From: Mesorhizobium qingshengii
GTDB lineage: Bacteria; Pseudomonadota; Alphaproteobacteria; Rhizobiales; Rhizobiaceae
DNA length: 64,000 nt
Direction: 5' to 3'
Assembly (NCBI RefSeq): GCF_027563465.1
Contig: NZ_JAPFQA010000002.1
Location: forward strand, 620,001 to 684,000
This document shows positions 34,774-42,133 of the stretch, in pieces (the first letter of the stretch is position 1; the number at the start of each line of letters is the position of its first letter). The translations under genes were made by a program, and so were the position numbers. Under the pieces are notes generated by a model that was given only the letters and a program-made list of their open reading frames with translations, made no database searches and was not told the DNA's origin.

Positions 34774-35415
34774 ATGTCCTTCATTCCCGACACCACCACG
34801 CTGATCCAGTTCGCCATCGCCACCGTGATCCTGGCGATCACGCCGGGGCCGGACATGACCTTGTTCGTCTCGCGCACGCTGAGCCAGGGCCGCGCCACCG
34901 GCTTCGCCTCGATGGCCGGCGCGCTGTGCGGCACCCTGATCCACACCACGCTGGTGGTGGTCGGCGTCTCGGCGCTGATCGTTGCCTCGCCGATGGCCTT
35001 CTTCGTATTGAAGATCTTTGGCGCCGGCTATCTGGTCTTCCTGGCCTGGCAGGCGATCACCAAGGGCTCGGCCTTTTCGCCGGAGAAGAAGACAGGCCCC
35101 CGGATTTCGCTGTTGCGCAGCTGGGCGGCGGGGCTTGGCGTCAACCTGCTCAACCCGAAGATCATCCTGTTCTTCATGACCTTCCTGCCGCAGTTCGTCT
35201 CCGCGCATGATCCGAACGCGCCCGGAAAGCTGTTTTTCCTCGGCTCGATGTTCATAGTGCTGTCCATCCCGGTGACCGTGCCGATGGTGCTGGCGGCGGA
35301 AAGATTTTCAGCGGCGATGAAGGCCAGCCCGCGCGTCACGCGGGTGGTCGACTATCTCTTCGCCGGCGTGTTCTCCGCCTTCGCGCTCAAGATCCTGACG
35401 GCGCAGGCGAAGTAG
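34774..35415 (+). CDS. LysE family translocator (RhtB-like)
   Basis: A 213-residue inner-membrane exporter of amino acids or related compounds. The N-terminal hydrophobic span FAIATVILAITPGPDMTLFVSRTLSQG carries the family P-G-P-D. Then GALCGTLIHTTLVVVGVSALI, FGAGYLVFLAWQAI, and LGVNLLNPKIILFFMTFLPQF, which is typical. Five to six spans. The ATG at 34774 was preferred over a GTG at 34750. The exported substrate is unknown. Confidence 0.92.
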   Translation: MSFIPDTTTLIQFAIATVILAITPGPDMTLFVSRTLSQGRATGFASMAGALCGTLIHTTLVVVGVSALIVASPMAFFVLKIFGAGYLVFLAWQAITKGSAFSPEKKTGPRISLLRSWAAGLGVNLLNPKIILFFMTFLPQFVSAHDPNAPGKLFFLGSMFIVLSIPVTVPMVLAAERFSAAMKASPRVTRVVDYLFAGVFSAFALKILTAQAK

Positions 35416-35418
35416 GCT

Positions 35419-35931
35419 TCATCTTCCCGTTTGACCGGGATCCTTCCCGAAAGCCGATTTCCGCCTTTCGGGATCATGGTCGGTTCCGTCCTGCCACCAG
35501 CTTCCGGCCCAGCGCCCGGCGCTGAGCCAGTAGAAGATGCCGCCCACCATGCCGCCGCCAATCACCGCCATGATGGCGCTGGTGTCCCTGACCGCGAAAG
35601 TGGCGTCATCTGCATGGTCGACCAGGCCGAGGAAAACCGCCGCAACCACCGCGCCCGCCAGTGCATAGAACAGCCAGTCGCGCCGGCCGAGGATCTCGGC
35701 AAGCAGGATGACGATCGCCGCCGGCATGAAGGCGAAATAGGCGACGAACAGGGCGATGAAGGGAATTGAAAAATAAAGGGAAGCTGCTGCCGCCGGTTGC
35801 GCGTGCTCCGGCGTGTAGCCGAGCGAGGCCAGGAACAGGATGTTGAGGAAGGCGCTCGCCGCCAGCGAGGCGACCGCATAGCCGAACAGGATGACGGCGA
35901 AACGGACGAGGTAGGCGGCGAAACGGCTCAT
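35419..35931 (-). CDS. Small four-span membrane protein, coupled to rlmN operon
   Basis: A 170-residue membrane protein with about four hydrophobic segments. Its ATG overlaps the stop of the upstream membrane gene (ATGA), so it is translationally coupled. It resembles that neighbour: RFAVILFGYAVASLAAS at the N-terminus and GGMVGGIFYWLSAGRWAG at the C-terminus, suggesting a tandem duplication. The last ~22 residues, after WWQ, are encoded by a dispersed repeat. The function is unknown. Confidence 0.75.
   Translation of the reverse strand: MSRFAAYLVRFAVILFGYAVASLAASAFLNILFLASLGYTPEHAQPAAAASLYFSIPFIALFVAYFAFMPAAIVILLAEILGRRDWLFYALAGAVVAAVFLGLVDHADDATFAVRDTSAIMAVIGGGMVGGIFYWLSAGRWAGSWWQDGTDHDPERRKSAFGKDPGQTGR
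35425..35479. repeat. Dispersed rhizobial repeat at a gene 3' end
   Basis: Contains CCCGTTTGACCGGGATCC and CCTTTCGGGATCATGG, the same family as the copies at 8069 and 2919. It overlaps the 3' end of the small membrane gene, so the repeat supplies its final codons. Confidence 0.6.
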
Positions 35932-36377
35932 CCCAAATCCCAGCGTGCGAGATGGCCGGACTTGCGCCCGGCCAGAAGCCAGTAGACCAAACCGGCGGCA
36001 ATGCCGGCCGTGGCCAGAAAACCGAGATAGCCCGGATTGAAAACAAAACCTTCGGCCGAGCGCGGGATGGAAACACCAAAGGCGATGGAGGTGATCGCAC
36101 CCGTGACCGCAAAGTAGAACCATCCTCGAAGCGACAACCGTTCGGCGACCAGGATTGCCGGGCCGACGATCAACAGGGCGCCGACCATCACGGTCAACAC
36201 GGCGAGCGGGAAGGAGCCCAGCCAGTCGAATGCGAAAATGATGGACCAGTTCCCGTCTTCCACACCTTCCAGAAGAGCGATCAGCAGCACGGGTACCAGG
36301 ATCGAGGTCAGCACGGCGGTGATATAACCGACTGCTATGATGGCGAAGCGCTTCAGCCAGGCAAAGGGACGGCTCAC
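35928..36377 (-). CDS. Small four-span membrane protein, coupled to rlmN
   Basis: A 149-residue membrane protein with about four spans (near residues 10-35, 45-75, 85-105 and 115-140). It starts at a GTG at 36377 that overlaps the rlmN stop by 4 bp (GTGA), so it is translationally coupled. It looks paralogous to the following gene ([15 protein letters not shown] at the start; [15 protein letters not shown] at the end). I do not recognise the family. Confidence 0.75.
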   Translation of the reverse strand: MSRPFAWLKRFAIIAVGYITAVLTSILVPVLLIALLEGVEDGNWSIIFAFDWLGSFPLAVLTVMVGALLIVGPAILVAERLSLRGWFYFAVTGAITSIAFGVSIPRSAEGFVFNPGYLGFLATAGIAAGLVYWLLAGRKSGHLARWDLG

Positions 36378-37609
36378 GCCTCGCCGTGCCCCGCGATCAT
36401 CATGGCTTCCAGCGCCAGCCGGTCGACCTTGCGCATGCGCTCCGAGTCCGACTTGAGCTGGCCGCAGGCGGCCAGGATGTCGCGGCCGCGCGGGGTGCGG
36501 ATCGGCGAGGCATAGCCGGCATTGTTGATGTAGTCGGCGAACTTCTCGATCGTCTCCCAGTCCGAGCACTGGTAGTTGGTGCCCGGCCACGGGTTGAACG
36601 GGATCAAATTGATCTTGGCTGGAATGCCCTTGAGCAGCTTGATCAGCCCCTTGGCGTCCTCGATGGAATCGTTGACGTCCTTCAGCATCACATATTCGAA
36701 GGTGATGCGCCTGGCGTTCGACAGGCCGGGATAGGCGCGGCAGGCGGCGATCAGTTCCTTCAGCGGATACTTCTTGTTGATCGGCACAAGCAAGTCGCGC
36801 AGATCGTCATTGGTGGCGTGCAGCGAGATCGCCAGCATGACGCCGATCTCTTCGCCAGTGCGGAAAATCTCGGGCACGACGCCGGAGGTCGACAGCGTGA
36901 TGCGGCGCTTCGACAGGGAAAGACCGTCGCCGTCGGAGGCGATCAGCAGCGCCTTCTTCACCGCCTCGAAATTGTAGAGCGGCTCGCCCATGCCCATCAT
37001 GACGATGTTGGAGACTTTTCTGCCCTCGGCTGGCACGATGGCGCCGTCCGGTGTGTCGCGGTCGGGGAAGTCGCCGAGCCGGTCGCGCGCGGTGAGCAAT
37101 TGCGCCAGGATCTCCTCGGCGGTGAGGTTTCGCACCAGCTTCTGCGTGCCGGTGTGGCAGAACGAGCAGGTCAGCGTGCAGCCGACCTGCGAGGAGATGC
37201 AGAGCGTGCCGCGGCCTTCTTCGGGAATATAGACGGTCTCGATCTCGACCGGCCGGCCGGCGCCGCGCGGCGGAAAACGGAACAGCCACTTTCGTGTGCC
37301 GTCCGAAGAGATCTGTTCCTCGACGATCTCGGGCCTGGCGACGGTGAAATGCTTGTCAAGCTCGGCGCGCAAATCCTTGGAGATGTTGAACATGCCGGCG
37401 AAGTCGGAGACGCCGCGCACATACATCCAGTGCCAGAGCTGCTGGGCGCGCATCTTGGCCTGGCGCTCCGGCACGATGCCCGAAGCGACGAGAGCCTCGC
37501 CGAGTTCGACGCGCGTCAGGCCGATCAGCGACGGCTTCTCGGGCTGTGTTGCGCGGGCGCGCAATGCGTCACGGGCGCCTTCGGCGGTAAGATCGAATGA
37601 AAGGGTCAT
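36374..37609 (-). CDS. rlmN: Dual-specificity RNA methyltransferase RlmN
   Basis: Radical SAM enzyme that methylates C2 of A2503 in 23S rRNA and A37 in some tRNAs. The 411-residue length is normal. Motifs: [21 protein letters not shown], the cluster motif in [11 protein letters not shown] (C-x3-C-x2-C), [25 protein letters not shown] and [10 protein letters not shown]. The reactive C-terminal Cys lies in [10 protein letters not shown]. Two coupled membrane genes follow. Confidence 0.96.
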   Translation of the reverse strand: MTLSFDLTAEGARDALRARATQPEKPSLIGLTRVELGEALVASGIVPERQAKMRAQQLWHWMYVRGVSDFAGMFNISKDLRAELDKHFTVARPEIVEEQISSDGTRKWLFRFPPRGAGRPVEIETVYIPEEGRGTLCISSQVGCTLTCSFCHTGTQKLVRNLTAEEILAQLLTARDRLGDFPDRDTPDGAIVPAEGRKVSNIVMMGMGEPLYNFEAVKKALLIASDGDGLSLSKRRITLSTSGVVPEIFRTGEEIGVMLAISLHATNDDLRDLLVPINKKYPLKELIAACRAYPGLSNARRITFEYVMLKDVNDSIEDAKGLIKLLKGIPAKINLIPFNPWPGTNYQCSDWETIEKFADYINNAGYASPIRTPRGRDILAACGQLKSDSERMRKVDRLALEAMMIAGHGEA

Positions 37610-37714
37610 GGTTGCACTGATATAAGCGGTTTGCGGCCGATTTCATCATCGTGCCTGATATGAAGCGCGGCGCATAGCACAGGTTGAGGGCAGAGTCATG
37701 CCGGACGACCTTTC

Positions 37715-37905
37715 CTTCTCCCCCTGTGGGAGAAGGTGGATCGGCGCGCAGCGCCGAGACGGATGAGGGGTGTTGGACGGAATGAGGCGTTGGTAAACTG
37801 GCCGCCGTCAGTCGGTCAGCGCCTGGACGGAGGGTTTCGCCAAACTGGAACACCCCTCATCCGACCGAGCTTCGCTCGGCCACCTTCTCCCACAGGGGGA
37901 GAAGG
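37715..37905. repeat. About 190-bp inverted repeat element
   Basis: Terminal arms 37715-37740 and 37880-37905 are exact 26-bp reverse complements beginning CCTTCTCCCCCTGTGGGAGA. Inner hairpins (GGCGCGCAGCGCC, CCGAGCTTCGCTCGG) and a second repeated pair (ATGAGGGGTGTT / AACACCCCTCAT) lie inside. It fills the 312-bp gap between rlmN and the IalB gene, which holds no gene. Confidence 0.8.
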
Positions 37906-37921
37906 GGGGAGCCGTGCCAGC

Positions 37922-38425
37922 CTATTTGCACTTGGCGATCGAGGACAGCGCCGCCGAAATGCCTTTCAGCGAGAAGACATAGGAAGTGGGATTGCCGCGG
38001 CCCGACTTCGCCGTCACCTTCATGTCGGTGCCGGTCTTCATGGCGGCGATCAGCACCGGCTCCTCGGCGGCGTTCTCGACCCAGGCCGACTTGCCGCGCG
38101 TGAACATCGAGAAGGACTTCTTGTCGATGGTGACGGTGGCCTTGGAGCCTTCCTGGAAGTTGTAGCCGGCAATGAATTGCGGCTCGTAGGACACCTGCTG
38201 GCCGGGCCGCTGGCTGACGAAGAAGAACATGTCGCCATGGTCGAGCGTCGGCGGCTGCTTGTCGGTCGGCACGGTCAGGACATAGCAGACCTTGCCGCCC
38301 GATGCCTGGTAGCTGTAGGTGCCCCAGGCATTGTGCTGGCCGATCTTGGTCGCCGACTGCGCCAGTGCCGGCGCTGCCGCGGCCACCAGGACCAGGCTCG
38401 AAACTATAGCAATCAATCCGCGCAT
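37922..38425 (-). CDS. Invasion-associated locus B (IalB) family protein
   Basis: A 167-residue exported protein of the IalB family, which is widespread in Rhizobiales with unclear envelope function. Signal peptide IAIVSSLVLVAAAAPALA, cleavage near 22. The fold has VCYVLTVPTDKQPP, FFFVSQRPGQQVSYEPQFIAGYNFQEGS and a final Cys near the C-terminus that may pair with the earlier one (CYVL). Nothing suggests a specific pathogenic role here. Confidence 0.9.
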   Translation of the reverse strand: MRGLIAIVSSLVLVAAAAPALAQSATKIGQHNAWGTYSYQASGGKVCYVLTVPTDKQPPTLDHGDMFFFVSQRPGQQVSYEPQFIAGYNFQEGSKATVTIDKKSFSMFTRGKSAWVENAAEEPVLIAAMKTGTDMKVTAKSGRGNPTSYVFSLKGISAALSSIAKCK

Positions 38426-38701
38426 CGTTTTTCCCGTATCCCAAATGGTGCGGCGGCAGGCCGGCTTGGCGTCCTGCCCGTCGCTTCATTTTGATTTAAT
38501 CTGGGTTACCAAACGGTGAATCTCCTTCGAGAAAAGGACCCTCACCCGAGGAAACCGCCGCCATTCCCGCGCCGCCGCCTCGTCAGCGGGTGGCGCGACG
38601 TCCCTTCGGCGACTTGGAGGCCACGAAAGCGGCAAGAGTTTGACTTTTTCCCTGGCCGCTTAAGGCCGATGTCCAGGGGGCGTGGGCTGGCGTGGAGACG
38701 C

Positions 38702-39064
38702 TCAGCCCTTGTCGGCGATGGCCTCCTTGGCGGCCTGCCGGTGCGCCGGCGTGATGTGGGCGCTGACGGCGGTGATGGCGGCGGTCAGCACGGCGATGTC
38801 ATCGGTGAAGCCAAGCCCGAGGACGAAGTCGGGGATGACGTCCACCGGCAGGACGAAATAGCCGAGCGCGGCGACCAATATGCCCTTGGCGCGCAACGGC
38901 GTGTTCTTGTCCATGGCGCAGTAGTAGGCGGCGACGACCTCTTCCATGAACGGAATCTGCCGTGCGGCCTTCTTCGCCGTGCGCCAGAATTTCTCGCGCA
39001 CTTCGCTCTCGCCGCCGAGCTTGTCGCCAAAGCCGAAGAAATCAAAACCGGATTCTTGCGCCAT
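38702..39064 (-). CDS. YkvA family protein (DUF1232)
   Basis: A 120-residue small membrane-associated protein. The DUF1232 core is YYCAMDKNTPLRAKGILVAALGYFVLPVDVIPDFVLGLGFTDDIAVL, with the conserved Y-F-x-x-P-x-D-x-I-P-D. The ATG at 39064 has AAGGAGAG upstream. The function is unknown. It lies in a stretch of small genes transcribed in the same direction. Confidence 0.88.
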   Translation of the reverse strand: MAQESGFDFFGFGDKLGGESEVREKFWRTAKKAARQIPFMEEVVAAYYCAMDKNTPLRAKGILVAALGYFVLPVDVIPDFVLGLGFTDDIAVLTAAITAVSAHITPAHRQAAKEAIADKG

Positions 39065-39201
39065 CAACCTCTCCTTGCGGGGGCACATGCGCATCCTGGC
39101 GCATGCCCGCGGGGGAAGATGTGGTGAAATCCGAACCCTGCTGCAAGTGCCGGCTCCGATTTGAGGTCCGCCGCTCAATCGCAGGCATGTCCGGAAGGCA
39201 C

Positions 39202-39498
39202 TCAGCCGCCGAAATAGCGGTTCATCTTCTTCGCCATCTCGATATCGAGCACGCTCAAGCCGCCGACATCATGGGTGTTGAGCGTCACGTCGACCGTCTT
39301 GTAGACGTTCGACCACTCCGGATGATGGTCCATCTTTTCGGCGGCAAGCGCGACACGGGTCATGAAGGCAAAGGCCTCGGAGAAATTCTTGAAGGTGAAG
39401 GTGCGGCTGATGGAGCCGGCGTCCTTTGCGAGGACCCAGCCGTCGAGCCCGGTCAGCGCTGCTTCAGCGGCTTCCCTGCCCAGTTTCTCTCTCGCCAT
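39202..39498 (-). CDS. phhB: Pterin-4-alpha-carbinolamine dehydratase
   Basis: A 98-residue PCD/DCoH-type enzyme that recycles pterin cofactor for aromatic amino-acid hydroxylases. Motif: [33 protein letters not shown] with the catalytic HHPEW. No hydroxylase gene is in this window. The start at 39498 (MAREKLGRE) gives the family N-terminus. It is divergent from the LMW phosphatase gene. Confidence 0.93.
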   Translation of the reverse strand: MAREKLGREAAEAALTGLDGWVLAKDAGSISRTFTFKNFSEAFAFMTRVALAAEKMDHHPEWSNVYKTVDVTLNTHDVGGLSVLDIEMAKKMNRYFGG

Positions 39499-39556
39499 GT
39501 CGATTTCCCGTGCTATTTCGAACAGTCTCTGAAGCCGACACCATAACGCCGGATCG

Positions 39557-40075
39557 ATGCGCGCGAAGCCCATAAATTCCATTCTGTTTGTCTGCCTCGG
39601 CAACATCTGCCGGTCGCCGCTGGCCGAGGGCGTGTTTCGCGCCGTCTGGGCGGAGCGCGGACGGGGCCGGGACATCCTGCTCGATTCAGCCGCCACCAGC
39701 GGCTGGGAGGTCGGCTCCGCCCCCGATCCACGCTCAATCGCGGTCGCGGTGCGTCACGGCATCGATATTTCCGGACAGCGGGCGCGCAAGGTCACATCCG
39801 GGGATTTTCATCGCTTCGACCTGATTTTCGGCATGGACCGGTCGAATGTCCGCGACCTGAAGGCGCTGGCGCCGGCAGCCATGCACGAGCGCATCCACCT
39901 GTTCCTGGAATTCGCCGAGGGAACGGCGCGCGACGTGCCGGATCCCTACCATGACGGCGCGGAAGCGTTCGCGTCCGTCTATCGCATGATCCGCGATGCG
40001 TCAGAGGCGCTGGCTATGCGACTGGAAGCGCGGGCGTCACTGCCCGACAGCGGCCAGGCTTCCTCGACGATATAG
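39557..40075 (+). CDS. Low-molecular-weight protein-tyrosine phosphatase
   Basis: A 172-residue cytoplasmic phosphatase. The P-loop is [15 protein letters not shown] with catalytic Cys13 and Arg19. The general acid is in [11 protein letters not shown]. The C-terminal ~17 residues are outside the usual core and overlap the convergent thpR gene by 97 bp on the other strand. The substrate may be a tyrosine kinase or exopolysaccharide regulator, but no such gene is near. Confidence 0.93.
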   Translation: MRAKPINSILFVCLGNICRSPLAEGVFRAVWAERGRGRDILLDSAATSGWEVGSAPDPRSIAVAVRHGIDISGQRARKVTSGDFHRFDLIFGMDRSNVRDLKALAPAAMHERIHLFLEFAEGTARDVPDPYHDGAEAFASVYRMIRDASEALAMRLEARASLPDSGQASSTI

Positions 40076-40575
40076 GGCCCGCCGCCGACCGAATCGCGCG
40101 ACGACATCAAAACGAAGCGGCCGACGCGGAACGGCAGCGTCGAGAAATTGCCGCGCGCCGACAGATACTGGGCGACGTCCAGCGGGGTCGAATTGCGCAG
40201 CCGGGCTAGGGTTACATGCGGCATGAACTTGCGCGGGTCGGCGGGGATGCCGAGCCGCTGGCAGATGCGCTCGATTTCGCCCTGAAGTGCCGTCAGATCG
40301 GGCGAGGCGGAAGCGCCCGCCCACACCGCGTGCGGTTTCTTCTGGCCGAAAGCGCCGACACCGGACAGCGTCAGCGGGAAGGAGGGACGGTGAACGCGGT
40401 CGAGCGCGTTGGCGATCTCGTCGGCGACATGGCCTGGGACATCGCCGATGAAGCGCAGCGTCAGATGGTAGTTTTCGACGTCGATCCAGCGGGCGCCTGG
40501 CAGGCCGCCCCGCAGCAGGGACAGCGAAAGAGCGGCGTCACGCGGTATTTCGAGGGCGGTGAAAAGACGCGGCAT
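39979..40575 (-). CDS. thpR: RNA 2',3'-cyclic phosphodiesterase (ThpR/LigT)
   Basis: A 198-residue 2H phosphoesterase that opens 2',3'-cyclic phosphates at RNA ends. Both H-x-T motifs are seen: His37 in ENYHLTLRFIGDV and His120 in KFMPHVTLARLR. The start MPRLFTALEI at 40575 follows GGGAGG. The last ~30 residues are Ser/Arg-rich and overlap the LMW phosphatase gene on the opposite strand by 97 bp. Confidence 0.92.
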   Translation of the reverse strand: MPRLFTALEIPRDAALSLSLLRGGLPGARWIDVENYHLTLRFIGDVPGHVADEIANALDRVHRPSFPLTLSGVGAFGQKKPHAVWAGASASPDLTALQGEIERICQRLGIPADPRKFMPHVTLARLRNSTPLDVAQYLSARGNFSTLPFRVGRFVLMSSRDSVGGGPYIVEEAWPLSGSDARASSRIASASDASRIMR

Positions 40576-40704
40576 GAAGAGCCTCCCTTCCTCGAATCGA
40601 ACTGTCACCCGTAGCGAATCATCGATAGTCAAACGGAGCAAGAGGTTTGTTGGTCACAGTCCCTGCCAAAAAGCTTCCCCAACGGAAACAGGTCCAGTCC
40701 GGCC

Positions 40705-41349
40705 TCACCAACCTCCTGGCACCGCCGCGACGGCCTTCTCGAGCGTCGGCAGGATGCGTTCGACCATCCGGTCGACGCCCCGGGCGTTCGGATGCATGCC
40801 ATCCTCGAGCTGCAGGCCAGGCTGGCCGGCGACGCCGTCGAGAAAGAACGGGTAGAGCGAAACATCATATTTCCCGGCCAGCTGCGGAAAGATGGCGTCA
40901 AAGGCGTTCTGATAGTCGGCACCGAGATTGGGCGCGGCGCGCATGCCGGCCAAAAGCACGGCAATCTTGCGCTCCCTCAGCTTGCCCAGCATCTCGTCCA
41001 GGTTCTTTTGCGTGATGTCGGGCGGGACACCGCGCAGCATGTCGTTGGCGCCGAGTTCAAGGATGACCAGCTGGGTGCCGTCCGGCACCGACCAGTCGAG
41101 CCGCGCCAGGCCACCGCTCGACGTGTCGCCGGAAACGCCGGCATTGGCGACGGTCACGTCATGGCCCTTGGCGCGAAGCGCGGCCTGCAGTTTGTCGGTG
41201 AAGCCCTCGTCCGGCCCAAGGCCGAAGCCCGCCATCAGGCTGTCACCGAAGCCGACGATCTTGAACGGCTCGGCACGCGCCGACGAAATGGCGCCGCAAA
41301 TGGCGAGGAAAACGATGAAGCCTGCGGCAATACTGCGTTTGAAAGACAT
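40705..41349 (-). CDS. tesA: Periplasmic arylesterase / lysophospholipase (TesA-like GDSL)
   Basis: A 214-residue SGNH hydrolase. Signal peptide AGFIVFLAICGAISSARA, cleavage near 26. The nucleophile Ser37 is in IVGFGDSLMAGFG (GDS block I); block II is NAGVSGDTSSGG; block III is LGANDMLRG; block V has D-x-x-H in LEDGMHPNARG. It is divergent from the ybbA-like/ybbP-like ABC genes, the same layout as E. coli tesA-ybbAP. Confidence 0.92.
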   Translation of the reverse strand: MSFKRSIAAGFIVFLAICGAISSARAEPFKIVGFGDSLMAGFGLGPDEGFTDKLQAALRAKGHDVTVANAGVSGDTSSGGLARLDWSVPDGTQLVILELGANDMLRGVPPDITQKNLDEMLGKLRERKIAVLLAGMRAAPNLGADYQNAFDAIFPQLAGKYDVSLYPFFLDGVAGQPGLQLEDGMHPNARGVDRMVERILPTLEKAVAAVPGGW

Positions 41350-41437
41350 GCGGCAGGCCCCATATGACCAAGGAATTCTTTCGGCGACGGTCTGCGACAA
41401 GCAGAGCCTTCATTCTCCCATATAGGACGCTTTCATT

Positions 41438-42133
41438 TTGACAGAAGCCGTCATCGAGCTGAAAGACGTGTCTCTGACGCTTGGCGAAGGGGCGTCGTCG
41501 GTCCATGTGCTGAAAGGCGTCAGCCTTGAGGTGGCGCGCGGCGAGGCGACCGGCATCGTCGGTCCATCGGGCTCCGGCAAGTCGACCTTGCTGATGGTCC
41601 TGGCCGGCCTGGAAAGGGTCGATTCGGGTACGGTACGAATCGCCGGCGAGCTGCTCAACGGCAAAAGCGAGGACCGGATTGCTTCGTTTCGCGGCCGAAA
41701 CATTGGCATCGTGTTCCAGTCGTTCCACCTCATTCCCAACATGACGGCACTCGAAAATGTCGCGGTGCCGCTGGAACTGGCCGGCCATGCCGATCCGTTT
41801 TCGGTGGCGGCGCGCGAACTGGCGGCGGTCGGCCTGAGCGACCGCGTCACCCATTATCCGGGCGAACTGTCGGGCGGCGAGCAGCAGCGCGTGGCGATCG
41901 CCCGGGCGCTGGCGCCGTCGCCGCGTATCCTGATCGCCGACGAGCCGACCGGCAATCTCGACCAGGCAACGGGGCGGCAGGTCGCCGACCTCCTGTTCGC
42001 CAAGGCGGCCGAGCGTGGCATGACGCTGGTGCTGGTCACCCATGACCCCGCACTCGCGGCGCGCTGCTCGCGCCAGGTTTCGATGCGCTCCGGCCGGATC
42101 GAGGCGCCGGCGCCCGTCAAGGTCACCGCCTGA
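41438..42133 (+). CDS. ABC transporter ATP-binding protein (YbbA-like)
   Basis: A 231-residue ATPase of the MacB/LolD-like group. Walker A is GIVGPSGSGKSTLL (about 40-52), signature LSGGEQQRVAIARAL, Walker B ILIADEPTGNLD, and H-loop VLVTHDP. It starts with a TTG at 41438 with AGGA at a long spacing; no better start is seen. Its stop overlaps the permease start (TGATG), so they form one transporter. The substrate is unknown. Confidence 0.92.
   Translation: MTEAVIELKDVSLTLGEGASSVHVLKGVSLEVARGEATGIVGPSGSGKSTLLMVLAGLERVDSGTVRIAGELLNGKSEDRIASFRGRNIGIVFQSFHLIPNMTALENVAVPLELAGHADPFSVAARELAAVGLSDRVTHYPGELSGGEQQRVAIARALAPSPRILIADEPTGNLDQATGRQVADLLFAKAAERGMTLVLVTHDPALAARCSRQVSMRSGRIEAPAPVKVTA

Noticed and set aside
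37715..37905. Inverted repeat as an insertion sequence
   Set aside because: No transposase frame exists between the arms and the unit is under 200 bp; at most it is a non-autonomous element.
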